This document shows positions 20,770-31,197 of a stretch of 64,000 nt of DNA, piece after piece. Both the position numbers and the translations under genes were made by a program. Source of the DNA: Orientallactaga sibirica (taxonomy: Eukaryota; Chordata; Mammalia; Rodentia; Dipodidae); NCBI GenBank assembly GCA_036365145.1, contig JAEOAD010001365.1, forward strand, positions 5,700,001 through 5,764,000. Direction: 5' to 3'. Below the pieces are notes generated by a model. It was not told where the DNA came from and did no database searches. It saw only the letters and a list, made by a program, of their open reading frames with translations. Numbering within the stretch: position 1 is the first letter of the stretch; every line of letters starts with the position of its first letter.

Positions 20770-20871
20770 GCAAATAAATGGTAAGGTGAAGAGGTTCTCT
20801 CCTGGGCCTTTGGGGGGAAGAGAGGCCCTGCTGGCCCCTTTATTTCAGTCTTTGGACCTCTAGAACTGTGT
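18889..20871. other. single-copy sequence, candidate conserved noncoding block
   Basis: Almost 2 kb without interspersed repeats apart from a (CA)n run. The block at about 19450-20280 is AT-rich, has evenly spaced TAAT/ATTT motifs, and has been spared SINE insertion in a SINE-dense neighbourhood. That fits a constrained element but does not prove one. Confidence 0.4.
20731..20766. repeat. (CA)n microsatellite
   Basis: Uninterrupted CA run of about 36 bp. It gives rise to His-Thr open frames that are not genes. Confidence 0.95.
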
Positions 20872-21350
20872 GTGTCAGTCAGCTTTCTGTTCCTGTGATA
20901 AAATGCCTTTTTTAAAATTTATTTTTTATTTTTTATTTTTTGGTTTTTCAAGGTAGGGTCTCACTCTAGCCCAGGATGACATAAAATGCCTTTTAAATAA
21001 TCAGAAGAAGGATTCGTGTTGGCTTATGATTTACTCAGTGGTCCTTCGAAGAACATCTCGCTGCAAGTATGTAGTGGAGCCAAGCTACTCGCTGGATGGT
21101 GGCCAGGAAGGAAGGAGGGGGACGAGAGAGAGAGAAAGGGAGGCTGAGGACAAAATATCGCCTTCAAAGCCATGTCCCCAGTGGTTTGCTTCCTCTCAGA
21201 AGGTCCATTTCTGAGCATCTTGAGTCAAGTTCGGGACCGTCATGAGCCAATCAACTTTCATGGGCCCGCCTCTGAAAGCCACTGACCTGAGAACCGAGCC
21301 TTCAACACGTGAGCTTCTGAGGGTCATTCCAGGTCTAAACTTTAACACTG
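20872..21350 (-). mobile_element. MaLR-type LTR, antisense, with inserted B1 fragment
   Basis: Starts GTGTCAGTCAGCTTTCTGTT and CCTGTGATAAAATGCC, the reversed LTR 3' end. A truncated B1 interrupts it at 20912-20980. It then continues as purine-rich LTR-like sequence to about 21350. Confidence 0.55.
20912..20980 (-). mobile_element. 5'-truncated B1 SINE, antisense
   Basis: Only the 3' end of B1 is present (reverse complement GGTAGGGTCTCACTCTAGCC preceded by an A/T-rich tail). A perfect 14-bp target-site duplication, ATAAAATGCCTTTT, lies at 20898-20911 and 20981-20994. Confidence 0.9.
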
Positions 21351-21371
21351 AGAGAGGATAAATCTCTGCTT

Positions 21372-21568
21372 TCAAAATATATTTTAAGTTATCGCCTAGA
21401 GAGAGAGGGAAAAAAATGAATGTGCCAGACCTTCTTGCCACTGCAAACAGACTCCAGACATATGCGCCACTTTGTGCATCTGCCCTTACAAGGGTTCTGG
21501 GGCATCGATTCCAAGCCATCAGGCTTTGTAAGAAACTGCCTTCAACCACTGAGTCATCTCCCCAGCTC
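21372..21568 (-). mobile_element. B2-like SINE, antisense
   Basis: Contains AATGTGCCAGACCTTCTTGC and ends GAGTCATCTCCCCAGCTC. More diverged than most copies in the window. Confidence 0.85.
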
Positions 21569-22584
21569 TAAATTTCTGCCATTGAAAGTCCCAAAGCCTG
21601 TGGCACTTTGTGGTGGGAGGCCTGGGAAACACATTGCCTGTCTCTCCTTAGTTTCCTGTCGACAGGACCCTGACGAGGTGAGGACACTCATCAAGAGTTG
21701 GAGCGGTGCCGACAGACCACTGCTTGGGGTGATGTTCCTTCCTGACACAACAGGTCTTTTCCAATAGTCACATGATCAGGAGTGATGTTCTTGGCCCTAT
21801 CCCTCTCTCTCCCTGCAGGGAGGCCTGATCTATCCTCAAAGCCCATGGGGTTCGGGAAGCACATCGAGGCCTTCCTCTCATGATGGCATGACTTTGACAT
21901 AAGCACGACCAAAATCCAGTCCCAGTTTCATGTGGGGCCCAAGAGTTGGCTGAATGGCTATCCTTCCATTCAGAGTCTTGGGGATTCCACCCAACCCACA
22001 CACAGGCCAAACTTGTGCTGGACCAACATTCCTTCAGCTGCAGGGAACAGAAACCCAGTCCTGTGGCTTAAGGAGGAAAGTCAATTCTGTCTGTCGGGAA
22101 ATAGAGACCTTGGGACAGCCCTTTCTTCTGAGCATGCATCCTGGGCGGGGCACAGCCACACCTCTAACTGTCATTTCTCTTCTCTCTGTCTCCTTTTGTC
22201 TACCTCAGTGGACCAGCCACCTCTGCTTTAAGAGAGGAGGCAGACGTCTATGCCTCCTGGGGTACTGTCCCTTGATGACAGGCTTTCAGGGCCTCTCTGT
22301 CCTCACTCCAAATCTCCTGCAAGGAGACAGTAGCAGATATAGTGTGGGTCAGATGCCCACTCTAGCTCCTACCCATAAAGACCACAGCAAAATACTCATA
22401 TAATACAACATGGCCTGGGGGGGGCTATACTGGCGACTGGGGTCAGTTCTTTGGCGAAAGGATGTAGTGTGTGTGGGAGTGGGGACATGGGTAGGGCAAC
22501 TCTTCTTCCAGAAACATCCTCAACTAACATTGTTGAATCTGACATCCCCTCACCCCCCCACCCCAGACTCGTGTGCTTTGTATA
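21569..22584. other. intergenic sequence without recognised elements
   Basis: 1 kb with several 64-149 codon frames in conflicting phases. No domain recognised. A C-rich tract (CACCCCCCCACCCC) lies near 22551-22564. Confidence 0.4.
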
Positions 22585-22832
22585 CCTCATCCCCAAGCTG
22601 GGCATTGCTTTAGGTGGTGTGGCCGAGAAAGTCAATGGAGGTGTGTCCTTAGTAGAATATTATTCCTGCCTGCCTCCAAGTCAGTCATGATGTGAGGAAC
22701 ACTCCACCTCACGTCTTCTTTTCTCTTCCATGATGGACTGGAATCTCTAAATCCTCGAGCCAAAGCAAACCTTTCCTCCCTTGTTTCTTTCACGTCTTTT
22801 ATCTTAGCAACAAGAAGAGCTAACTAATACAA
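22585..22832 (+). mobile_element. MaLR-type LTR, 3' portion
   Basis: Contains CCTCGAGCCAAAGCAAACCT followed by CTTAGCAACAAGAAGAGCTAACTAATAC (22805-22832), the typical ending of ORR1/MT-like LTRs. The 5' boundary is unclear. Confidence 0.6.
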
Positions 22833-23214
22833 GCACCCATTTCTCCATTAGACTCCAAGGTTTATAACAGGATAAGTGTTATGGGGGGGGGAAGGAAGCA
22901 TGGTTAGCACTCCACCCAGGAAGGTCTCTTCAGTGATTTGATGACCTAGCCAGAGACAAAGAGAGATGTGTGTCCAGGGATGGTGGGGAGGGGCCTGGAT
23001 TGAAACCTTAACCATGTGAGTGTCTGTATCATGCTCCTCCAAGGACCCTTCTCGGGATGGAGGTTCAACCCTGAAGCACAGCACTGTTTGAAGACTTTCT
23101 GGGCACAGTTTCCACAGCTGGGCCTTTGCTGTCTGCTGTATGCGTCTCCTTCCCCTGTTTTCATTGTGACCATTTATTTTTTCCAGGCCTCGGTCTCTTT
23201 ACCTGTTACACAGA
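22833..23214. other. single-copy intergenic sequence
   Basis: No repeat or gene recognised. A short G run is present at 22883-22890. Confidence 0.35.
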
Positions 23215-23325
23215 CACGTTTGTTTATCAGACAGGGTCACACCATATAGTGCAGGTTGACCTGGAACTCATGATCCTCCTACCTCAGCCTTCTGAGTGCT
23301 GGGGTTAGAAGGATGCCCAGCTTTG
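23215..23325 (-). mobile_element. old B1-like SINE, antisense
   Basis: AGACAGGGTCACACCATATA, CTGGAACTCATGATCCTCCT and TTCTGAGTGCTGGGGTTAGA mark a diverged 7SL-derived monomer. Confidence 0.75.
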
Positions 23326-23329
23326 CAGG

Positions 23330-24165
23330 CCACTGAGAAATCAAGCCGAATTGGATGTCTTCTTCCTGTTGACTAGCTTCCAGGGTACTGGAAAGAGCTC
23401 TATACATGCCATGTGGCAATAAAAGTCACCAACAGTCTTAACCAGCAGTAGACCCTATAGCCTTACAGCTGAACCTACTGGTACAATGGTGGCATGCCTG
23501 CTATGGGGAAAACCAGCTGCTCTCTGATTGGACTTGAGGCCCGCTCTACAGGAGGGAAATCATTCCCGTTACCAAAAACCTAGCCAAAATCTTATGACTT
23601 GGGAAGTCAAAAAGCCCTGGTGGGGGGGGGGGACTACTGCTGCTGTCTGGATAAATTGGATATAGTATTATGCCCACCAAACTGACCTCTAAATACCTAT
23701 GTTCATGCAATTAATACTACTCTCACTTTTTGTTACAGAAGCTTCTCTTTTCAGATGACAGTGACCACTGGGATGACTCAAAACTCACCAAAGTGCTGAG
23801 AAGTGTCAGTGCTCAGCACTGAGTGAGACATCTCTATCACAGCCTCCAAGGCTCAGGGGCATTATGGAAGAGATGGCAGAAAGAATGTAAGAGCTAAAAG
23901 AAGGGGAGCAGTGCTTACAATGCTGTCTTCCAGACACAATGTGGCCATGGCATTCACGACCTCACAGTGGCTGAAGCTACCTACAAAAGACCTGCATCAT
24001 AAGAGGGAAAAATGATTGCATCAAAATTAAGAGATAGACTAGTTGGAAATAAGGGATTGAGAGGAGAGGGATTCAGGAGTGGGAAAGGGGAGGGTGATGA
24101 GAGGGCATTTTGATCATGCTATATGGTTTATATGTATGGAAGCTGTCAATAAACAGTTCAAGAAA
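23330..24165 (+). mobile_element. rodent-type L1 3' end
   Basis: TGGTACAATGGTGGCATGCC, TCCAAGGCTCAGGGGCATTA, TGGAAGAGATGGCAGAAAGA and a terminal GGCATTTTGATCATGCTATA followed by CTGTCAATAAACAG resemble, in order, the noncoding 3' end of rodent (Lx-like) L1 elements. No ORF2 reading frame remains. Confidence 0.65.
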
Positions 24166-24171
24166 CAAAAG

Positions 24172-24362
24172 AAGGGCTGTAGAGCTGTCTTAGCCACTAA
24201 GGTGCTTTCTGATGAAGCCTAGGGACCCAGGTTCAACTCCTCAGAACCCATATAAGCCAGATGTACAAGATGGCACATATGTTTGGAGTTTGTTTGCAGT
24301 GGCTAGAGGCCCTACCACACCCATTCTCTTTCTCTCTAATAAATAAATAAAGTAAAATATAA
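24172..24362 (+). mobile_element. B2-like SINE
   Basis: Begins GGGCTGTAGAGCTGTCTTAG, B box GGTTCAACTCC, tail CTCTCTAATAAATAAATAAA. AACAAAAGAAG upstream and AACAAAGAAG downstream are the likely target-site duplication. Confidence 0.88.
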
Positions 24363-24379
24363 CAAAGAAGTAGACCCAG

Positions 24380-24755
24380 TATAGTAGTTTAAATAAATGT
24401 CCCCCAATATATTTAGGAGCTTTATTAAAGCCTTTTGGATCTATGGCCACCTGGGTAGAGGGGAGTCACTGGCCGGATCTTAGGGTCTAGTCCTAAGGTG
24501 TGGTGAGACATTTAAATTCCAGTCTAAAAATATACAAAGTGCCTGAGTTCCTCCTGGAGTTCCTGAAGTGTGTTGTGTGGTGTGGCTTTTGGCTTTTTCT
24601 GCTTGCAACTTTTCTCTTTGTTTCTTTAAGAGGGGGCCATATTTTTGTCATTATAGAACTTCCCCTGGATCTATATGCTTCAATAAAGTGTCCCTTCCTC
24701 CATAACTGTTCCGGCTTTAAAAGTTCATCTCAGCAACATAAAACTGTCTACTACA
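24380..24755 (+). mobile_element. 5' LTR of a MaLR element
   Basis: A 376-bp LTR ending CTGTCTACTACA. It aligns along its length with the LTR at 26325-26707 (shared strings such as CAAAGTGCCTG, CTCCTGGAGT, TCATTATAG/CCATTATAG, CTTCAATAAA). It is somewhat diverged, so the insertion is old. Confidence 0.85.
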
Positions 24756-26324
24756 GAAATTAGTACCAGGAGTGGGGTGGGAAAAAAATCTGATTTTAGT
24801 CCTTTAAAACCTTTGTTTTTGGGAAAACAGGCATAGACTTGGTACTTACAATTAATGATGTTTGAGGCTTGACATAACTTTCTAAGGAAAAAAAGACTAC
24901 AAAAGACTTTATTAAAACTGGGATAGTAACATAAGGGCTGGCTACATTCTGCTGCCCAGCCCAGAGAGTTTAATCAAGGTTTAATTTGTAATAGACTAAT
25001 GTATGTGGCTAAAGATATTGGACTGAGTGATTTAAGATTTTAAGTTAAAAAACCTCAAACAAGTTAAAATTACAAACATTAAGACTGGTTTAAGGTTACT
25101 AAAGCTACTGTTGTCAAACTCATTAATAATCTTAAAAAAATGGCCCAACTACTTTACATTAAAACAATAGAGAAGATGCCTAAAAAAGACTATGATAAAA
25201 GTATAAACTCTTTTTAAAAATTAACTAAAAAAAAAAAAAGCCTGCTCTTCAACATGACTTATTTTGTCCCTAAATTAAAAATATGACTGTGTCCTACACA
25301 CCTGGTATTGGTTTCAAAAACATAAAAAAAATGAGTAGAGTGGTCATTAAATACACACAGTTTCAAGAGCTACTACTAAGATACAACATATAGGCAGGAC
25401 ATAATGACCCTCATAAATAGGCTTAAAAAAAAAAAAACCTTTAAAAAATGGACCATGGTTTACATAAAGACCCAAAAATGTTTTAGCTATACCAAGACTA
25501 TACAAAGACAACCATAGAGACTGCTGGCTAGAGATAAAAGTTTTCCTTGGCTACTCATCTCAGCTCAGTAGAGGGACAAAATTTTTAAAAAATCCAAAGA
25601 CTGTCCATCTCTGGTTATAATATCAAAGTTAAACTACAAAATTCATGACACCAGAAAAAGGTGTGAAAAAGGCTGAAGGAGATAAACACAGAGAACATCC
25701 AACTCCAACTAAGCCAGATATCCAGAGACACAGAGGCTCCCAAAACCTCATCACTGAAGCAGAACTAAAATGACCCCAATGTGGCTCAGGGAAAGTCACA
25801 GAAGAGGAGGCAGAAAGATTGTTAGAGTCACAAGTTGGGGCATTAAGCACAGAGACTGGGGCCTACCCCCCAGAAATCTTGATGACCCCCACAATGCACG
25901 ACCCACATTCCCCATTGATGAGGGTCCCTTTGGAAGAGGGAGGACAGGGAGGAGGACAATGGAACCAATACTTTGAATGTAAAATCAGAATAACAGAAAT
26001 TTTAAAAAGTCAACTGTTGTCCATAAATGAAAAAAAAAAAGTTTAATGTTTACTTGATGGTTATTGAGTTTACATTGTTCTGGTCTCTCCTTACTATGCT
26101 TTATAAATAGTTAAAAATGCTTACTCTGGGTCGTTATATGTTAAAAATATATAACTTGTTTGATTTTACAAGACTCACAGCTAAAATCAAACTTAAATCT
26201 CAAAAAAGACTTGGGACTTAAAGACTATCTAAAGTTGGTAAAAACTATAAAAACTTCCAAGTTTAGAATAAATAAAATTTACAATGTAAGATGATGACAA
26301 ATCTATTGAGGACCAAGGACAAAA
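24756..26324 (+). mobile_element. MaLR internal region, noncoding
   Basis: Starts five bases after the 5' LTR with TAGTACCAGGAGTGGGG (24761-24777), one mismatch from the primer-binding site for tRNA-Leu(UAA). About 1.57 kb, AT-rich and stop-dense, with no gag or pol frame, as expected for non-autonomous MaLR elements. The part at about 25640-26040 looks different (see separate entry). Confidence 0.75.
25640..26040 (+). mobile_element. possible L1 3'-UTR insertion inside the MaLR internal region
   Basis: More GC-rich than the surrounding AT-rich internal sequence. It contains TTTGGAAGAGGGAGGACAGG (polypurine-like) and ends in an A run at 26030-26040. AAAGTTAAAC before and AAGTTTAATG after could be a degraded target-site duplication. 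Alternatively it is part of the MaLR internal region. Confidence 0.35.
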
Positions 26325-26707
26325 TGTGGTAGTTTGAATAAATGTCCCCCATTAGATTCAGGAGTTTTATTAAAGCTTCTCAGATCTGCAGCCTCCTGGG
26401 TGGAGGAGAAGCCACTGGACAGATCTTAGGGTCCAGCCCTAAGGTGTGGTGGTACATTTGAATTCCAGCCTCAAAATATACAAAGTGCCTGTGTTTCTCC
26501 TGGAGTCCCTGAAGTGCGTGTGTGGAGAGGCTTTTAGGTTTTCCCTCTTGGGGTTCTCTCTCTCTGTTTGGTCCTTTAAGAGTGAGCCAATTTCTTCTGC
26601 CATTATAGGACGTCCCCTGGATCTGTAAGTTTCAATAAAATATCCCTACCTCCATAACCGTGCCTGGTTTAAAAGTTCATCTCAGCGACCTAAAGCTGTC
26701 TACTACA
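26325..26707 (+). mobile_element. 3' LTR of a MaLR element
   Basis: Starts TGTGGTAGTTTGAATAAATG and ends CTGTCTACTACA, paired with 24380-24755. The 5 bases outside the element are CCCAG on the left and GCCAG on the right, a plausible 5-bp target-site duplication with one change. Confidence 0.88.
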
Positions 26708-27489
26708 GCCAGCTTTTAATAACCAGGGTCAAGCCAACCTCTGACTGGTTATAAGCATACAATGAAACACAGTGAAAACGGCAATGTCTATACTGATGCA
26801 ATGTTTCTGGAGACTCCAGGCCTCAAAGCAAGGTCCTGTGTGTTTGCTTGACTCCAGAGCAGAATTGCCTTCAGGGGCTGTGGCCTGTGGCCCCTGGGAT
26901 ACCAGCAGGGGAAATCTGTGAATGGGCTCCATGTCCCTCTGATCTACTGAATGGAGGAGTCAGGCACTGGGAGGGGCTGAAGGCCGCCTGGCACTTCTGT
27001 TAGGTTAACTGTCAGTGGGAGCAAGCCTGCCCTACCCTGCCTTTGTCCCTGTAATTGCCTTTGTGTTTTCGCACTGACCCTGGGCATCCATTTGACTTGT
27101 GACTCTCTTTCTGGTCACGGAACACAGACGTCAGTGAATGGTTCAGATTCACGCGGAGCATCTCCAAGGTGACAATGAGCTCTGTGCAGCCCCCATCAAC
27201 TGGGGAGGTGGGTCGGGTTGGGCCCTGTCTCTGGGGCAGGCCTGATCTATGACCCAGGGCTCTTCCTTACTAAGGAGGACATGTGTCCTGGGGAAATTGC
27301 CAAAGGTAGTAGAAAAGAGACGAGAAGACCATGGCATCTGTGCTGTGAATACTTAAGATAACATCAAAACAGCTTGCAGCTTCTCCCCAGTGGCCAAGGA
27401 AGTCATCCGTGTCAGGTAGACCAGTCATTCCTAGATCATCAGGCACAGCTCTCTGGAATCAGTGAGGGCCACTCAGTAAGGATGAGGGG
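26708..27489. other. single-copy intergenic sequence
   Basis: No repeat or gene recognised. Confidence 0.4.
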
Positions 27490-28050
27490 TTCTTCTAGGT
27501 CCACCTTAGGGGTCTTTGAGGTAGGATCATGAGATAGATTTTGTAAGGCTTCAATCTAATTACAAGTGCCCTTATAAATGGGAGACCCAAGCTGGTTGTA
27601 GTGGCACATGCCCTTAATCCCAGCATTAAGGGATGCTAAGGCAGGAAGATGGTATGTTAAAGCCCAGCCTGGGCTGCAGAGCTGGATCTTATCTCAAAAA
27701 AAGAAAAAAAAAACCCAAAAAACAAAAAGAGGACTAGAGTGACATATTTCAAACACACACGCACTCACGCACGTGCGCGCTCAGGAGATAGCCATGCGAA
27801 GGGGGATAAGGATTTGAAGATATAAGTAGCCTTTAAAGGTGTTCTGATCAACCCGTGAGCTCAATGTTTCTGGCAGCGATGCCACCTGGAAAAGGCGAGA
27901 GGGTTGAGGGTTGAGCCAGGCTATTCCCCATTTGCTCCCTTCATGGTTCCCGTTTTTTAGACCTCTGGCCTAGAGAATGTGAGAGAATGTTTGTCATTTC
28001 AAATCACCAAGTGTGTGGTGATTTGGCACATACTCATAGGAAACCAACAT
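27490..28050 (+). mobile_element. MLT1-type MaLR LTR, interrupted by a B1
   Basis: CAATCTAATTACAAGTGCCC plus TTATAAATGGGAGACC, then ATAGCCATGCGAAGGG, and finally AATCACCAAGTGTGTGGTGA with TAGGAAACCAACAT match the order of an ancient MLT1 LTR. A B1 splits it at about 27592-27705 and a CA/GC-rich patch follows. Confidence 0.7.
27592..27722 (+). mobile_element. B1 SINE
   Basis: Starts GCTGGTTGTAGTGGCACATG, contains CCCTTAATCCCAGCATTAAG, and ends TTATCTCAAAAAAAG plus an A-rich tail. It is inserted in the MLT1 LTR. Confidence 0.85.
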
Positions 28051-28110
28051 ACCACACAGCATAGATCTATGTCCCAACATACCACACAGCATAGATCTAT
28101 GTCCCAACAG
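28051..28110. repeat. perfect 30-bp tandem duplication
   Basis: The 30-bp unit starting ACCACACAGCATAGATCTAT occurs twice head to tail at 28051-28080 and 28081-28110, identical except that the final base changes from T to G. It lies just outside the MLT1 3' end. Confidence 0.9.
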
Positions 28111-28576
28111 GTGGCAATAGGATTACCACTTAGAACACCAGCTCCCAGGGGCACTAGCTGGGGCTCCATGTTCCCAAGCTCTGGAGGGTGGGAACACACT
28201 CTGACTTTTATTGTCTCTGATTATCTTCCAAGAGTCATACACGCCAGTCAAAGATTAGCTCCTGGAGAACCAAGGCCATGTGCCAGACATTCTTGCATGC
28301 CCAAAATGCTACAGTGCTTAGCCTCGATGAAGGGGAGTAAAGAAGTGTGCAGGGCACTGATGCCACATGCCTGGGATTCCAGTGACACTTTGTCTCAAAC
28401 AAACATACAAACAAAATCAACTGACTAACTGGCTAGTAGATGGGTCCCTTACCCAGCACAGACATGCCCATCTACCCACTGGCCAGGGACAGACAGGTCA
28501 TTTTAAATTGTACAGGATAGGATATCTCATGTTTCTGGCTCTATAATACCTGGGAAGCCACAGGTTGGACTAAAGC

Positions 28577-28579
<3 letters not shown>
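28111..28579. other. single-copy intergenic sequence
   Basis: No repeat or gene recognised. A 149-codon frame that crosses the 30-bp duplication is not credible. Confidence 0.35.

Positions 28580-28607
<28 letters not shown>
28580..28607. repeat. poly-T run
   Basis: About 28 T residues without an adjoining SINE body. Confidence 0.9.
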
Positions 28608-28808
28608 GTTTTTCCACAGACTGGCCATTGTAGGTGGGAATTTCCCCTCTGACCAGATGTAAATGCGGTTTTTAAACAAAACAATGCTGGAATGATAAAG
28701 ATCACAAAAATTTCTGTCTCCATTCGATGAGAGGCCCAGCTAAACACTGCTTATGATCCCTGCTCACTCACACATGCACCATAGCCAAGCCATCACTAGG
28801 GAAGAAGT

Positions 28809-28844
<36 letters not shown>

Positions 28845-29199
28845 CTTACAGAAAACTGTGACAAGACAGTAAGCACAGAATGAACAGAGAAGTTTTGGTA
28901 TAAACACATCTTTTCCGAGGGTTGGCGATTATTTCTGAATATTACAGATTTTCAGCATTTGCTTTAGTGGAAACAGCTGTCACTCAGAGACCCAAGCTCT
29001 AAGCCAGAAAATATTGAGCTCCAAAGCTGAATGTTCTTGCCTTCGTGGAACAAGGGATCCCAGGAAACCCAGCACCACCGACTGTGCCCGCCTGCTCCTG
29101 GCAGGTTCCCAGCCTGCTGTCCTGTGCAGACAGGACCGTCGTCCTAGAGGAAGAAGTGGCTCACTGCAGTCCCAGAACTAAAGAGCACGACACTTGTTT
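28608..29199. other. single-copy sequence with a (CA)n run
   Basis: Ordinary intergenic DNA with a (CA)n microsatellite at 28809-28842. Confidence 0.4.
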
Positions 29200-29255
29200 A
29201 AGAGCTCACGGGGGGGGGGGGGGAGATGGCTCAGCCGTTAAAGCGCTTGCTCATA

Positions 29256-29406
29256 GGGCTGGAGAGATGGCTTGGTGGTTAAGGCGCTTGCCTATGAAGC
29301 CTATGGACTTGGGTTTGATTCCCCACTGCCCATGTAAGCCAGTTACACATGGTAGTACATGTGTCTGGGGTTCATTTTCAGTGGCTGGAGGCACTGATGC
29401 ACCTAT

Positions 29407-29457
<51 letters not shown>

Positions 29458-29487
29458 AAATAAATAAATATAACTTTTAAATAAATT
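29256..29487 (+). mobile_element. B2-like SINE nested in a B2-like SINE
   Basis: Begins GGGCTGGAGAGATGGCTTGG and carries a pure (TC)n run of about 45 bp (29410-29454) followed by AAATAAATAAATAT. Close to consensus, so young. CTTGCTCATA and CTTGCTTACA on its sides are the likely target duplication. Confidence 0.88.
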
Positions 29488-29565
29488 CTTGCTTACAAAG
29501 TCTGCTGACCATCGTCCAATTCCCCAGTACAGATGAAAACCCAGATGCACAAAGTGGCACATGTG

Positions 29566-29784
29566 GGGCTGGAGAGATGGTTTAGCAGTTAAGGCGCATG
29601 CCTACAAAGCCTAAGGACCCCCGTTTGATTCTCCAGTTCCACATAAGCCAAATGCACATGGTGGCGCATGCATCTGGAGTTCATCTGCAGTGGCTAGAGG
29701 CCCTAGTGTGTCCATTCTCTCTCTCTCTCTCCCTCTCTCTGTCTCTAATAAATAAACACATAAAAATAAAATATTTTAAAAAAA
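29566..29784 (+). mobile_element. B2-like SINE nested in a B2-like SINE
   Basis: Begins GGGCTGGAGAGATGGTTTAG. A perfect 15-bp target-site duplication, CAAAGTGGCACATGT, lies at 29550-29564 and 29785-29799, inside the host SINE. Confidence 0.93.
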
Positions 29785-29903
29785 CAAAGTGGCACATGTA
29801 TCTGCAGTTCATTCACAGTGGCAAGAGACTCTGGTGCACCCCTACTCACTCTCTCACTCAGCAGTAAATCAAATATACTTTTTTTAAAAAAAGAGTTTAC
29901 AGG

Positions 29904-30139
29904 GGGCTGGAGAGATGGCTTAGCAGTTAAGGTGCTTGCCTACTAAGCCTAAGGGCCCCTGGTTCCATTGCGCAGTACACATGAAAGCCAGATGCACAAG
30001 GTGACGCATGAATCTGAAGTTCGTTTGCAGTGGCTAAGTGCCCTGGTATGCCCATTCTCTCTGTGTGTCTTTCTCTACCTGCCTTTATCTCTCTCTCTCT
30101 ATCATAAATAAAATGTTTTTTTTTATTTTAAAAAAAAAG
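29904..30139 (+). mobile_element. B2-like SINE
   Basis: Begins GGGCTGGAGAGATGGCTTAG and ends with (TC)n and ATAAATAAAATG plus T-rich and A-rich tail sequence. It is placed directly between copies of an AGAGCTCA-type target string. Confidence 0.9.
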
Positions 30140-30152
30140 AGAGCTCATAGGG

Positions 30153-30312
30153 CCGGGTATGGTGGCGCACGCCTTTAATCCCAGCACTCAGGAGGCAGAG
30201 GTAGGAGGATCACTGTGAGTTCAAGACCACCCTAAGACTACATAGTGAATTCCAGGTCAGTCTGGGCTAGAGTGAGACCCTACCTTGACAAAAAACAAAC
30301 AAACAAAGGAAA
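30153..30312 (+). mobile_element. B1 SINE
   Basis: Full-length copy starting CCGGGTATGGTGGCGCACGC with tail ACAAAAAACAAACAAACAAA. A perfect 13-bp target-site duplication, AGAGCTCATAGGG, lies at 30140-30152 and 30313-30325. Confidence 0.94.
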
Positions 30313-30604
30313 AGAGCTCATAGGGTAGACAGTAGAAAACAATGGTAAAGTCATGAAAGCAGGCAATGGAGACTTACAGAAGGCTGCTGGAACCTTCTGA
30401 GGCTCATTTCCCTCTCTTTCCCCCAGATTTCACATCTATTAAGTGAGGGAGTTGCTCTCTGCTGCTATGAACTACTTGGTTACAGAAGTCATTGAAAAGC
30501 TGGGGGACGAGTCATGAAGTGACAGGGAACATGACACTTTGAGAAGTTTGTGCAGGCTTCAACTCTCTTTCCATCCCTCTGATTCCAACAAGACGGAAGC
30601 CTCC

Positions 30605-30949
30605 TGTGCTGGTCTGATTCAGTGTCCCCCAGAAACTGAGGTGTTCTGGATGTTAGGTTCCCAGCTGATGGAGATTTGGGAATTAACGCCTCCTGGAGGC
30701 AGTGTATTGTTGGGGGCAAGCTTATGGGTATTATAGCCAGTTTCCCTTTGTCAGTGTTTGGCACACTCTCCTGTTGATATTATCCACCTTATGTTGATCA
30801 GGGGGTGATGCTCACCCTCTGCTCATGCCATCGTTTTCCCCTGCCAGCATGGAGCTTCCCGTTGAGTCCGTAAGCCAAAATAAACCTTTTTTCCATAAAC
30901 TGCTTTTGGTTGGGTGATTTCTGCCAGGAATGCGACCCTGACTGCAACA
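30605..30949 (+). mobile_element. ORR1-like MaLR solo LTR
   Basis: Starts TGTGCTGGTCTGATTCAGTG, contains AAGCCAAAATAAACCTTTTT, and ends CTGACTGCAACA. Flanking CCTCC (30600-30604) and CCTCG (30950-30954) may be the 5-bp target-site duplication. Closest relative in the window is the LTR at 44778-45085. Confidence 0.75.
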
Positions 30950-31156
30950 CCTCGGCTTGCCATTTCTGTCATCGTCTCCAACAAGGACAACAAAAAGAAC
31001 AGGAAAAGGTTCAAGGCCACAGACAAAGGAGAGCATCTAGCCAGCCTTCCATGAGACTTTCTTGTCTTCATGGTTGTCAAGGCAAGTGATCCTGGTTTTA
31101 CATCTGTGGTCATGACACAAACATCCCTTTAAATAAATGTGCGTGAAAACAAAAAA

Positions 31157-31177
31157 AGAAGAAGAAGAAGAAGAAGG
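31157..31177. repeat. (GAA)n short run
   Basis: About seven GAA triplets following an A-rich stretch. Confidence 0.85.
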
Positions 31178-31197
31178 GACAAGTTGAACAAATACAT

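Larger units (their letters stand above)
29211..29880 (+). mobile_element. B2-like SINE (host copy) broken by two later SINEs
   Basis: The pieces at 29223-29255, 29488-29565 and 29785-29880 together make one B2-like element: head AGATGGCTCAGCCGTTAAAG, middle CCCCAGTACAGATG, tail CACTCTCTCACTCAGCAG. A 13-base G run precedes it. Later SINEs occupy 29256-29487 and 29566-29784. Confidence 0.8.

Noticed and set aside
20374..20863. Frames rich in Thr-His or Cys-Val
   Set aside because: They run through a (CA)n microsatellite at 20731-20766.
24756..26324. Retroviral gag or pol genes between the paired LTRs
   Set aside because: The region is dense in stops on both strands and shows no gag or pol motif. 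MaLR elements are non-autonomous.
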